Shown here: positions 9,987-20,931 of the stretch, piece by piece
How the letters are laid out: every line of letters starts with the position of its first letter
Position numbering within the stretch: the stretch's first letter is position 1
Source of the DNA: Spirogloea muscicola
Taxonomy: Eukaryota; Streptophyta; Zygnematophyceae; Spirogloeales; Spirogloeaceae
Length of the DNA: 24,445 nt
Direction: 5' to 3'
NCBI GenBank assembly: GCA_009602725.1
Contig: WELB01000001.1
Span: 1,153,246-1,177,690, forward strand
Made by a program: the position numbers and the translations under genes
The notes under the pieces: model-generated
The model's database searches: none
What the model was told of the DNA's origin: nothing
Seen by the model: the letters and a program-made list of their open reading frames with translations, nothing else

Positions 9987-12375
9987 TTACAATGTGAAAT
10001 TTGTCTTTGGGAAGTTCAGGACTGCTGCATTCTCTTCGACATGGCTCTTGTTCCGCATCCCCACTAGAGCAGTGCCGACACCCGGCGCACTTCGTACAAA
10101 CTGCAGCGCACACTGGGCATCCGTCACATTCTCGCCCAAAGACCGGAATGCTTGCTTTATCTTCAGCGGCAGTCCTTGCGCCAGCTGGGCCTGGCAACCG
10201 ACCCACCACATTGAGAGAAGGAGAAGTTACCAGCAAGTCATGCTTTACTCGTAGTGCTTGTAGTAACTACATGTCAAGTGCAAAGGTGAACATCTGCGCT
10301 GCATCTTCCATTCTGTTGAAGGCAGACCTGCAAAGCGGATATCTGCACTGCTTCTACGGTGATGAAGGAAGCACATGAGAAACTTTTGGAGGTTACCTGC
10401 TTGAGGGAGGCAGAGGCCACGACATAAAGACCAAGCGTCCTTGCTGCAGACAAGAATGTCACAAGTTCCCCCTTGACGGATTGCGTCGGAGTCCGCAGTG
10501 CTTCCATCATGGCTAAGTTGATGGGCAGTTGGACCACTCTAAAATTATGATCTTTCCCTCCTGCAACAAGCATTATTGTTAGAACAGGCGGAGAGATGCA
10601 ATTTTCTGACCCGCAAGTAGCTGCAGATTCTATGCCACCTAGCTGAGAGGCTTTCTTCTGCACAATTAGGAAGGAGGCGTGCAGTACGAAATGCTCCTAG
10701 GCGGAGCTAAATCCAGTGTGAAGCCATCCATCCTTGGGAGACAGCCAAAAGCGGGACTGCAAGATGGTGACAGGACCATGATGGACATGAGATGTGAAGC
10801 CTTAAGGTCTGACCTGCCTTCTCAGCTGCGCTGAGCAGATCCTCCAGGGAGAGGTGCTCCTTGGCATCTGGCGCGCAACGAAACCCTTGCCATGTCGCAA
10901 CATCATAGGCTCCAATGTGGCCATCTGCGCACTTCTTCTCCAGAGTTTCGAAAGCACGCAGGATCCTCCGGTCGAACTCCTCGCGACTGACATGGCCCAG
11001 TTGTGTTTCTGGGTTGTGGATGTAGAAGAGGTCAAGCGTCTGCAAACCCAGGTTCCGACGGCTCTGGCTGATCTGTCAAAGAGGGGACCAGAGAGTCGCT
11101 TTGTCAGATGAGTCTCGCCATCCATGCCTGCATGCCTTCACCTTCGGCACACAGCAAATCAAAAGCCGCCAGCCTTGTGGCAAGTGTTATCTCTCATCGG
11201 GGCCTGCCCGTACCTGGTGAAGCAGGTATTGGGGCGTCATGCAGTGGCAGCCTCCCACGACGTCCTCCATCCTAATCACCCCAGGCCGCACAAGTGTCTC
11301 CTCAATCCACTTTCGAGAGTTTGCTGGTCTGCCTCCATCGTATGTGATGAAACCTGCTTTTGTGCACACAACCAACTCTGCCCGCGAGACCTGGCCCTGG
11401 GCGAAGAGCTTCTTCAGAGCGCGTCCAATCGCCTGCTCGCTCCGCTGGAAGCGGTAGTTGGCGGCCCTGCACAGCAATGACTGCAATCTTGCTCAAGTTG
11501 TGTCTCTCAGATTGGCCTGTGCTGATGATTATTGGCCAACCACTTCTGTCGAGAAGTAAGAGAGTGACGTATATAAGTCCGTGGAGGTGACTGTAAGTGC
11601 AGCTGTAATTGCGGCTGTGGCTTGAGCCCCACCGCAATGTTCTCAAGGTGAAGTCAGACTACTGTGCCAATGGAATCATGGGTTTCCATTGAGGCTCACG
11701 TATCGAGTACATTCAAGCCGAGGCTGACAACTGCTTCAACCGCCTCCTCATACTCAGAATCTGCTATGTCCGTCTCCGGACCCAGGTAGGTGCCCATACC
11801 GATGGTGGAGAGGTGCAGAGTGCTCATCGGCTGGCCTTTGCTTCCAATCCTCGTGAGAAATGTGCTGTATTGGTCGCCTCCTGAGGGCACATTCAAGATA
11901 TCAGTTCTCAGACTTCGTGGCTGCGACATCCATAAGTCCTGGAAAGCTAGCGAGTAAGCAGCCACATGCTCCAGTTGCGCTCGAGACTTCCATGATGCAG
12001 CTGCTCTGAACAGCAAGACTTTCGCCTGCCGTATGCAAACGTTGTCAGGGAGCTCAGCAATACATTGGCCAATATCACACAACATTTACTTCGACTTTAG
12101 ATGATCGAATTCACACAGGCAGAAGTACCTTGATCGTCAGATTTCCTCATGAAAAGTGCCGTCCCCTCGGCAGTCGCGCTTCCCGGGTGCAGGCGGACTT
12201 CCTCCGCCATCTCAGGCGCGGCCGCACTGGCGGTCACCGCAGCGCGCGACAGCCGCCTCTTGCGTGCTCCCGGAGGAAAGGGCTCAGGCCGGGCTCGCGG
12301 AAGCCGGCCGAGGCCTCTGGGAAGCAGGCCGGGCGCGGGGCAGCCGTGCAGGCGCCCGCAGGCCCAGGCCACCAT
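9987..12375 (-). CDS. Aldo/keto reductase, probably plastid
   Basis: Six minus-strand exons: 12375-12129, 11880-11700, 11466-11214, 11072-10814, 10560-10397, 10190-9987. They total 1308 bases, phases agree, and they encode 435 residues. The product is an NAD(P)H-dependent oxidoreductase of the aldo/keto reductase superfamily with a TIM-barrel fold; the substrate cannot be told. The catalytic tetrad is present: Asp142 (NVLDT), Tyr147 (AANYRFQRSEQAIGRAL), Lys179 (VVCTKAGF) and His246 (FYIHNPE). Later barrel strands read FRVVQLPINLAM and ALQFVRSAPGVGTALVGM. The TYLG and NYR-QRSE wording puts it in a subgroup also found in bacteria. Residues 1-80 are rich in Ala, Arg, Pro and Gly (RRLSRAAVTASAA) and suggest a transit peptide. 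The ATG at 12375 lies just inside a GCC repeat and is the likely start; the next gene runs in the opposite direction. Confidence 0.92.
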
Positions 12376-12404
12376 CGCCCCGCCCGGAGCTCCTCAGCGC
12401 AGCC

Positions 12405-12428
12405 CGCGGCGGCGGCGGCGGCGGCGGC
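12405..12428. repeat. (CGG)n tract upstream of the aldo/keto reductase start
   Basis: About eight CGG units lie 30-53 bases upstream of the ATG at 12375, so they fall in the 5' leader or promoter. On the gene's own strand they read GCC. Confidence 0.8.
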
Positions 12429-12514
12429 TTGTGCTACAGGCGGCGCCGGAGCTGGCTTGGCTCCCCATCTCTTAATATACACGCATTGCTTCTTTGCTCG
12501 GCTGAGTAGTTAGT

Positions 12515-12816
12515 AGCTGCTTTGTTTCTTCTTGTGCGCGCTTCTTTCTTAGTGCTTCGCCTTAGTGCTTCGCCTGGCCCCCTTCTTCTTGGGCTTCTTG
12601 TACTCTGCTCATTCTTTTTTGGGCTGGCTGTTCCAGCCCCTATCCTCAATTCATGCGCCCCGCGCGCCTTCCCCCAAATGGGAGAAAGGGCTCGCCCATT
12701 GAGGATAGGGGCTGGACAAGCCAGCCCAAAAAAGGATGAACAAAGAACGAGAAGGGGGCCAGAGGAAGCCAGAGGAAGCGCTAAGAAACCAAAGCACACA
12801 AAGAAAGAAAGCAGCT
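12515..12816. repeat. Long inverted repeat (fold-back element)
   Basis: The arms at about 12515-12650 and 12698-12816 are imperfect reverse complements around a 47-base centre. The inner 40 bases are nearly perfect (TTTTTTGGGCTGG to CCAGCCCCTATCCTCAAT against its complement); the outer parts keep CTGGCCCCCTTCT, TTTCTTAG and AGCTGCTTT. Each arm carries its own GGGCTGG/CCAGCCC hairpin (12621-12639 and 12709-12727). A single related arm lies at 22215-22285. The structure fits a fold-back or MITE-like element and lies between two divergently transcribed genes. Confidence 0.88.
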
Positions 12817-12973
12817 GGGCGAGCTCTTTCTTCTTCGGAGTGGTCATGCAGTGGAGCTGAGGAGCTGAGCACCGTCAGCGTCAGGGTCGCGGCCTCGGTG
12901 GGGTGACGGGCGCTGACGGCGCGGGCGCGGCGCGGCGCCGCGGCGCGGGGGCGCGGCGCCGAGGCGCCGCTCC
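12817..12973. other. GC-rich flank of the assembly gap
   Basis: From about 12900 the sequence is almost pure G and C with overlapping self-complementary words such as GGCGCCGCGGCGC and GCGGCGCC. It probably leads into the promoter or first exon of the carboxypeptidase gene. The composition and self-complementarity explain why the assembly stops here. Confidence 0.5.
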
Positions 12974-13393
12974 NNNNNNNNNNNNNNNNNNNNNNNNNNN
13001 NNNNNNNNNNNNNNNNNNNNNNNNNNNNNNNNNNNNNNNNNNNNNNNNNNNNNNNNNNNNNNNNNNNNNNNNNNNNNNNNNNNNNNNNNNNNNNNNNNNN
13101 NNNNNNNNNNNNNNNNNNNNNNNNNNNNNNNNNNNNNNNNNNNNNNNNNNNNNNNNNNNNNNNNNNNNNNNNNNNNNNNNNNNNNNNNNNNNNNNNNNNN
13201 NNNNNNNNNNNNNNNNNNNNNNNNNNNNNNNNNNNNNNNNNNNNNNNNNNNNNNNNNNNNNNNNNNNNNNNNNNNNNNNNNNNNNNNNNNNNNNNNNNNN
13301 NNNNNNNNNNNNNNNNNNNNNNNNNNNNNNNNNNNNNNNNNNNNNNNNNNNNNNNNNNNNNNNNNNNNNNNNNNNNNNNNNNNNNNNNNNNNN
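12974..13393. other. Assembly gap of 420 N
   Basis: The bases are unknown from 12974 to 13393. The start codon and probably the 5' leader of the serine carboxypeptidase gene lie inside it. Confidence 1.
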
Positions 13394-16300
13394 GCCTCCT
13401 CCCGGCAGCGGCCCGCTCCCGCCGGCCGCTTCTTCTGCTGGCGCTGCTGCTGCTGCTGCTGCCGTCCGGCTGCGCCGGCAGGGCCCCTTGGGCGGCCCGG
13501 CACGGCCACCGCCGCTGGCCATGGAGCGGCGGCAACGGCGACGGCGACGGCATCCCGAGTGACGGCCGCCCCACGCTCTCCGGCTTCGTCACCGTGAACG
13601 AGACGGCGCGCGCGCGCATGTGGTTCACCTTCCACGAGGCCATGCGGCCCGACCGGCCGCTGCGCCGCACGCCCATCATCCTCTGGCTCCAGGGCGGCCC
13701 CGGCTGCTCCAGGTACGACGCCGCATGGCCGCGGCCTCTGCTCTCGGCGGCGCTGGACCGCCACTGTCTTTGCCAGACACGGCTGCGGCTGGACCGGCAG
13801 CGAGGCTGATTGTGGCGGGCTTTTGCTCAAGGCAGGATGCGGTCATGTTAGTCTGAAGCAGCCAGGGCTTCTCAAGGAGCGGCTCTGCCGCCGTGCCCGT
13901 TGATGTCCACCTGTGTCCCGCCCGTGCACTTCCTGGCCACCATACTACGAGTCGAGTAGGCAGGCATCCAACGCTTACAGGTCGTGCAAGCGCCTCTGCT
14001 GCGTGCTCGCAGCATGACTGGCTCGTTCTACGAGCTCGGCCCGTACGTAATCGACGATCACTATCCTCCGCGGCTTGTGAGGAATCCGGGCGCGTGGAAC
14101 AAGCGCTATGGCCTGCTCTTTATTGACAACCCCGTGGGTGTTGGGTTCAGGTCAGCCAACTGCCTTGGTCAGAGTTGTCTTTGCCTTTCCTGCGAGGTTG
14201 CCTTTGCCAGAGCGCTGCCAGAGCGCAATTGCAATGAGACACTTAGACAATCTCTTAGTGTTCCTGTTGAAGAGTTGTTTACAGGTCAAGCCAGTGGGTT
14301 GATGGCAGCTCTCCTCTGATACCTATGCAGCCAGACTGATGATGATGATGCCATTCCAAGAAACCAGCTTGGAGTTGCTCGGCATCTGTATAGAGCTCTG
14401 AACGCATTCTTCTCTGAGTATGCGCCTGCTTATTTCCGGGTACAATCGCCTATGCTCTGTCTCCTTGCGTATAAGGTGTAGTCTCCTTGTTGATGTGGGC
14501 TTAATGTTGCTGACAGGGGTTTGCATCAGCTCTTACATAGTTGTTAAATTATTGCCATTCTCAAGTGGGGCTGTACTTGCTGAAAAGCGCGCCCCTCCTT
14601 TACAAGCGGGCTCGGCTGAATGTTGGTAAGAAGTGACAAGGTCACGACTAACTTGGTTAGCAGAGCTGACACTAAGCTGAGTTACCTCGCAGGACCGTCC
14701 TTTCTTTGCTGCTGGGGAGAGCTATGGAGGGAAGTACATCCCAAGCTTGGGCTACTACACACTGCTCTGGAGAGGGTTGGTTGACGGGTGTGGTGATCAT
14801 GACCCTGCCAATGCTTGCTTGAGGTTGGATGGCGAAGAGGCCATTTTGCGGAGGCCCTTGTTCAGACTGGACGGTCTTATTGTGGGTAACGGGATGACCG
14901 ACCCTAAGATCATGGTCCAGACTCACGCGCCGCTGGCCTACTATTTTGGCATTATCGACGGCAACCAACGGTTGTATGTGAGTGCTTTGCATCACCAACT
15001 GTTCATAATTTGCTCAGGAGCTTCCAACTCAATAGCTTCTGAGTGCTTCTCAACTCACAGGGCAGTATATAGAAGACAAACTCCTCTTCAGATCTGCTGG
15101 GCTTGACATACTAAAAGTTTGTTGCAGCTGGAGAGATGGGCTGCGGAGGTAGTGAAGCTGACTGAGGAGGAAAAGTGGCAAGAAGCCGAGAGAGAAAGGT
15201 TTGCTGGATTGGATGCATTCTCCTTCTCATGGGCCTTGCAGAACATGCTAACACTGGCAAGCTTTGAGTAGGGTTGCACATTCAATGATTTCCAAGAAAG
15301 ACTTAGCAATATAAGCTACCTTGCTGGCTGTGGTATAGACTGGAGGAGCTTTTGTGATATGCTCAGCAGCATGTAAGTGTTGACTTGTATCAGGTTGGAT
15401 CTTCTGAAGTGGCTACAAAACGCCAGTGGCCTGCCGACGCTCTTCAACTTCCGCCGAACTGCAGAGTACCACAAGGATGAGGAAGGGCACGACCTGATGG
15501 CAGATGTATGCAGAGAACGATCTCAAGTGCTGATCATGCGTGCAAATGTTGAGCACTTTTGGCTGCCGCTTAGATACTTAGACATTTGATGCAATCAGAG
15601 TGCATCGGGAGATAGCTATGGCCGGTTTGTGCGGGCATGCCGATTGACCTTCACTTATTGGTCTGCATCAGCTGCTAGAGGCAGATGATTGGACAAACTG
15701 ATTGTGCTGTCTGATTTGCTGATAAGTGCAGCAGTGCTGGTTAGATTTCAAATTTGCATGCTTTGCTTGAGAGCCAGTTGTCCTTCCTGAGCCAGTGTAA
15801 TTTAATTTGTGTTCCGAAATCGTTGGTGCAGATGCTTAACAGGAGGGAGGTGCAGCGGGACCTCGGTCTGGAAGACTACAAGGAGTTTGAAAGCTGCAAC
15901 AGGACAGTGAGCGGGAAGCTGGCTTTGGACAACATGAAGAGTGTCAAATGGATGATCAATGACATCCTCGCCAACGTGCCTGTGCTCTTCTATCAGGTCT
16001 TGATCTTGCTCTATCTATGGTTGTATGCTTGACCTTGCATTGAATTGAGGGGGTTTTGGCCATCTTGCGATGACTACGACATTGACATTGCCGCTGAGAT
16101 GGTATGCAGGGTCAGTTGGATCTCAAGGAGGGCCCGGCTAGCACTGAGGACTGGCTGCGGACGCTCTCATGGCCAGGAAAGGAGGACTTCCTGACAGCAC
16201 CCAGAGAGGTGGTGCGAGTCGAGAGCCATGTCGCAGCCTACCGCAAGAGCCACAGCAATCTCACGCACGTCGTAGTACATGATGCAGGTATCCTGCTGGC

Positions 16301-16600
16301 CTGCCGCTCTGCTGGCTTTGCTATTAGGCCCTTGCACTGCCTGAACTGCCCCTATGACAGATGAGGTTACTTTGGGGGTTGTTTGCATGCTGGTGAGGGT
16401 CAAATAGATGCATCAGTCCGCACTACCTCGGGTGTGATGCTACAAGGGACAATTTAGTGGAAAGCACTAGACGTCCTACTCACCCTCTTACTGCCATCGT
16501 TTCCACAGGCCACATGGCTATCCGGGACCAGCCAATTAATATGTGGCACATCATGACCGACTTTGTCGAGGCGTCCCTTGACAAGCAAGCAGAGCGTGAG
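13394..16600 (+). CDS. Serine carboxypeptidase (S10 family), 5' end missing in gap
   Basis: Visible exons: 13394-13712, 14013-14150, 14331-14439, 14693-14977, 15128-15198, 15394-15505, 15832-15996, 16110-16287, 16509-16600; all phases agree (about 489 codons). The first exon opens with a leucine-rich core (RRPLLLLALLLLLLPSGCAG), a secretory signal, followed by SGFVTVNET and IILWLQGGPGCS. Family marks follow: MTGSFYELGPYVI, LLFIDNPVGVGF, FFAAGESYGGKYIPSLG with the nucleophile Ser at 14720-14722, GQLD with the catalytic Asp at 16119-16121, and GHMAIRDQP with the His at 16511-16513. The wording is nearest to vitellogenic-like carboxypeptidases (CPVL). It should remove C-terminal residues from peptides in an acidic compartment or outside the cell. 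The C-terminus is open: either read-through to a stop at 16613-16615, or splicing at GAG/GTAAGT to a short exon at 16763-16795. Confidence 0.93.
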
Positions 16601-16615
16601 GTAAGTGCTGTCTGA

Positions 16616-17485
16616 TGACACTCATGAGAGTGATTATATTGAACTCAGCATTGTTTGGAGGACTGGATGACTGTATTTTTGTTAGCCAATTCTTAGAGAG
16701 TAGGCAGTCACTCTCACTGTGTCGTCCATGGCCAGTGTCAGAGTTAGTCTGTAGAGTTGCAGTTGCGCACAACAGGCTCCCTCTTTCATGCGTGACTTGA
16801 CCACGCCCGAGTCTGTGATTGCCCACAAGGTGAAACTTGCAGCCGCCGCTTGGAGCCACGTCATTGTCTCCAGCCAAAACGGCCACTTGCAACACGTCCT
16901 GTGGTATTGGCTCGTTCATGTCATTGTCAGGCCAGTCTGCTGAAACAAAATCGCGTACAACAGCTAGGGTTAAGGGCTCAGGGTTCGGATTAGGTGAGGA
17001 GGAATAACTTTGATCAACAGGAGAAGACTTTGAAAGAGTCAGCCCATCAGGAGCGGTGCTAAGGTATTACCATCTCTGCTGAAGCTAAGATCAAGGATCC
17101 CCTAGTCAGGGTCCGGGTTATCCAGATCAGAATTTTAGGATCGTCGTTCAGATTGGTGGTTGTTGCAGGCGGGGATCAAGCCCCACGTGGTGGCCCGAAT
17201 GGGCCGACGTGGCAGCCAGCTGGCAGGCAGATCCGACGTGGCGGGGCGCCGGGGGGCGGGCGTCCAGAAGCATGGCTCGGACCCGGAAGCGTCGCGGGTG
17301 GGGGGCGGGCTCCAACCCACCTCCTCCCTCCCTCCCCGCCGGCAGCCCGTAGCCACGACCAGAGGCTTCCCCACCGGCCGGGAGGGAAACCATCAATCGA
17401 CGCTCTCAATTATTCTCGAAGCGGCTCGCCATTACCACCAGTGATCCGAAGTTTGCGTTCACACTGCAGTGCCAGAACCTGGCCA
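16616..17485. other. Intergenic region, carboxypeptidase to APS reductase
   Basis: It contains the probable short last exon of the carboxypeptidase (16763-16795) and the APS reductase promoter. From about 17160 it becomes GC-rich, typical of the 5' region of genes in this window. Near 16965-16990 there are three AGGGTT-like words that loosely recall plant-type telomere units, but they are irregular. I recognise no further gene. Confidence 0.4.
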
Positions 17486-17514
17486 GCGGCGGCGGCGGCG
17501 GCGGCGGCGGCGGC
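17486..17514 (+). repeat. (GGC)n tract directly before the APS reductase ATG
   Basis: Nine GGC units run up to the base before the ATG at 17515. They would form the end of the 5' leader. A start further upstream cannot be excluded, since a frame through the tract from 17469 is open as Arg codons. Confidence 0.85.
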
Positions 17515-20507
17515 ATGGCGGCCTCCGTGGCGCGCCTCCTGCCGGGCGCTGCTGTCGTGGCGGGGCTCGCCTCGGGGCCCGACGGCGNAGCGCTGCGCGC
17601 TGCGCAGTCGCCGTGGACGCCGACCGCAAGGTGGACGGCGCAGGCCTTGCCGAGGCGCTGGCCGGCGCCTCCCCCTTTGTGGTCATGGACACGGCCCTGA
17701 AGACCTTCGGCAACGACATTGCCATTGCCTTCAGGTAAGATGCAGCTGCAGCAGCTGCGCTGCTGCAGCTGCTTGACGTGCTTGCAACAACGGAAAGTCA
17801 GGCCAGGGGCTCCAATCACCTGTCCGCCAGACAGCAGAGTTGCTGGTGCATCATGTGGACTAGCGACAGCGCGGCTCTGCTTCAGCTTCGCCACTCTGCA
17901 TTAGCCTTGATCCTGGTGGCTCACTTTGCTACACTAGCCACTCCGTTAACACCTTATTGACCTTATCTATCTGGCATTCCCTGTGTCAGTGGTGCAGAGG
18001 ACGTGGCACTCATCGAGTACGCCAGGCTCACTGGAAGGCCCTTCCGTGTGTTCACCTTGGACACCGGCCGCCTCAACCCTGAGACCTACAGGTTCTTCGA
18101 AATGGTGAGATGACGAGCTGAAAGGACGCACTGCAGGGCAACAACTTGTTTTCATTCCAGCCTGGTACTCCAGGTGTAGCGCTTGCTCTGCAGCATCAGG
18201 TGTTTGTTAGACAAGTCATATGTCATCAGCGATGTCCATCAAACCACGCTCAGTGCAATGTGCATCCTGTGCACAGTTGCACTGACGCGGATTGATCTAC
18301 AGAAATGTGCATTTGTGTGCTCTACGCTCTTGCCTGGTAATGTCAAGCCTCTTTGTAGGGCTGAAAGGTCTCAAGGCTGCTCGCAGGTGGAGAAGCACTA
18401 CGGCATCAGGATTGAGTACATGTTTCCAGACTCCACCGATGTTGAGCAGTTGGTGCGCGCCAAGGGCATGTTCTCTTTCTACGAAGATGGGCATCAAGAA
18501 TGCTGTGGAGTGCGTAAAGTTCAACCCCTGAAGGTGGGTTTCTTTCTGAAGATTTTCAGATGTTCAGCTCGTCACTGGTGGACTTCTTTTGTTTCGGCAA
18601 AGATTGACCACTGCTGAGGTGAATGAAAGGCAGCATGATGTTGCTTGAAATGCAGAGTAGTGAAGGGCCTTCTAAAATTTGTTACATAAACTATTGGCTT
18701 GCAGCGGGCACTCAAGGGCCTCCGTGCATGGATCACAGGGCAGCGCAAGGATCAGTCGCCAGGAACAAGGTCAAATATTCCCATTGTACAGGTGAACAGT
18801 CGCACTTTGTTATTCATGTTACGCTCGTACATGTGTTATGTAGCTTTCTCTTACCTCGTTACCAATGCTGTGACATCTTGGGAAGCCTGTGCCCATAATC
18901 CGTGCACAGTCGTTGTGACTTGATTAAGCACGAGCTTGGGACCATGATCAACCAGAGGTCTGCAAGCTCCACTAGAGCATGTCCCTCGATGAAGTCTTAA
19001 CAAATGCTACTAGAGGAGATTTCTTTGTGGCAGGTGGATCCAGCTTTTGAGGGTTTGGATGGTGGCAAGGGCAATATTATGAAGTTCAACCCCTTGTCAG
19101 ACATGAAGAGCACAGAAGTATGACAAAGTTCTTGTATCTCCAAGTGGCTCCTATGAATGCTTGGATATATTCACATGCTATGTGATAGTTTGTTCTTGGG
19201 GTCCTCTAGTGTCAGATTTGTGCACGGTGATGTAAGCACATCATTGGAGTGGAGCCTTCGTGTCAACAGCAGAGAATCAGGAAGTACCTAAATTGTCAGG
19301 TCAGGATGTAATATCGGGGGCACTTGACGAGCAGGTCTGGAGCTTCCTGAGAACGCAAGACGTACCTGTGAACGAACTCCACGCCCTGGGCTTCATTTCA
19401 ATCGGATGCGAGCCCTGCACGCGTCCTGTGCTTCCGGGACAGCACGAGCGTGAGGGCAGGTGCGCGAAAGCATTGAGCATGTTTGCTCATTTGTAGGAAG
19501 AGCCCTGCAGTCTTTGTGCATACGGTCTTACATGGAGGTCTCTGTCTAAGTGTGGGTGCATAGCCTAAGAACCACATTGTGAGTATGTCCAGGTGGTGGT
19601 GGGAGGAGGCCACAGCCAAGGAGTGCGGCCTGCACAAGGGCAACCAGGAGAGCAGCAGTGTGGATGCCCCTGAGAGTAACGGCTCTTCCTCTGCACAGCT
19701 GCGGGACCTCTTCGAGTCAAGTGACGTGGTAGCCCTCAGCAGGCAGGACATGGTGGAGGTGTGTGCGCAGTACAGGTTGCCCTTTGTGAGCATAGCTTCT
19801 CTAGACTGCTTGCAAGCTTCAGGTGATGTATGTGTTTGCCTGGAAATGGTCCAAGGCACTTCTGTCAAGATTGTAAGGCACATGACTAGCATTGACCTGT
19901 ACCTCCTGCTTCTTGGCTGTCTTGGCAAATGGCTGTCTTGGCAGATTGCTTTGACAAAAGAGCCGAGAAAGGATGCTACGCTTGCTGTGCTCTATGCACC
20001 CTGGTGCCAGTTTAGCCAGGCTATGGAGGAATCTTATTTGGAAGTGGGGAAGCAACTAGCAGGGAGTGGGGTTCGAGTAGCCAAATTCCAGGTATCAGTG
20101 AGCCTATATAGGTCATAGGCTTGTCTTACGCATTCATACTACTCCCTGTTTGTGCAGAACTGTGTCGCGTCAGATTTGACACGTACTGTTGTGATCTACT
20201 TGCATACTCATGGGATGCAGGACACATGGGATGGGGATCAATCTATGTCATTGTTATTGAGAGAGACACCAAGTGTTTCTTAGTAACAGGAGAGGATTAC
20301 ATTATGGTTTGCTTACCCTTGACATCCACTCTTGTACTGTGACTACAGGCTGATGGTGATCAGAAAGAGTTCTCACAGGAGCATCTTCAGTTGAAGAGCT
20401 TTCCCACAATACTGTTCTTCCCTAGAGGTTCCACGGTTGCTGTTAAGAACCCATCAGAGAGGCGTGACACAGTGTCACTTTTGACTTGGGTGAAGTCACT
20501 ACAGTAA
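17515..20507 (+). CDS. Adenylyl-sulfate (APS) reductase, plastid, with thioredoxin-fold domain
   Basis: Nine exons: 17515-17734, 17990-18104, 18387-18533, 18705-18791, 19034-19117, 19335-19459, 19593-19758, 19945-20091, 20349-20507. The enzyme reduces APS to sulfite with glutathione in plastid sulfate assimilation. Reductase domain, about residues 50-280: [29 protein letters not shown], the iron-sulfur cysteines in QECCGVRKV and [21 protein letters not shown], and the catalytic Cys in ECGLHKGN. A Ser-rich linker leads to a thioredoxin/glutaredoxin-like domain (about 316-416) with [17 protein letters not shown]. Its active site is CQFS, so the second Cys of the usual CxxC is Ser. The exons sum to 1250 bases, one short of a full frame. 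The break lies at the single N (17588): before it the leader reads [17 protein letters not shown], after it the frame shifts to the one that joins the reductase domain. I treat this as an assembly fault. Confidence 0.95.
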
Positions 20508-20931
20508 TTTTAACTCATGGTTGGGCAACGGGCTCCTGAGGATTGAGCCCGTTGTTGCTATGTATATAAGACTTAAAGTCCTTACTTTACGTTTGATGCC
20601 CTTGTCTGAGTTAGTCAAAGTAGTCAAGCTATGATAGGTTGCAGCTTGCGTTGCCAGCAACATCTTACGATTACATGTAGCAAGGCTTTGCTAGGGCTTT
20701 GCTGATTATGTACAAGCTTTGTATTCCAATAGGGTATAATGCAGTAGCTCATTGAGGAATTGCAGTTGACAAGACACTGCTAGGCTCATCAAGGCTACAC
20801 TTGTTGCCTACTCAAGTTGTAATGGCTAACTGGAAGGATTGCAGTGCAGCATGTCAAAATTTGACACTCACTCGCTGAGATTCTTAGGGTCAATGACTTG
20901 CTTATTGCTGAGATACTCAAGGGATTGTTGA
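20508..20931. other. 3' region between convergent genes
   Basis: This follows the APS reductase stop and would also receive the 3' end of the candidate small gene on the other strand. A TGTAA word, the usual green algal polyadenylation signal, lies at 20818-20822 on the + strand, and its complement TTACA lies at 20671-20675 for the - strand. Both are short words and weak evidence. Confidence 0.35.

Noticed and set aside
12651-13830. Very long open frames across 12974-13393
   Set aside because: They are open only because the gap is filled with N.
15199-15267. Coding extension after the carboxypeptidase exon at 15128-15198 (FAGLDAFSFSWALQ)
   Set aside because: It is open and protein-like, but stopping at AAAG/GTTTGC gives an exact phase fit to the conserved LDLLKWLQNASGLPTLFNFRR exon, whereas the extension meets a stop.
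16965-16995. Telomere-like AGGGTT words
   Set aside because: Only three irregular words with changing spacing; too few to call an interstitial telomere tract.
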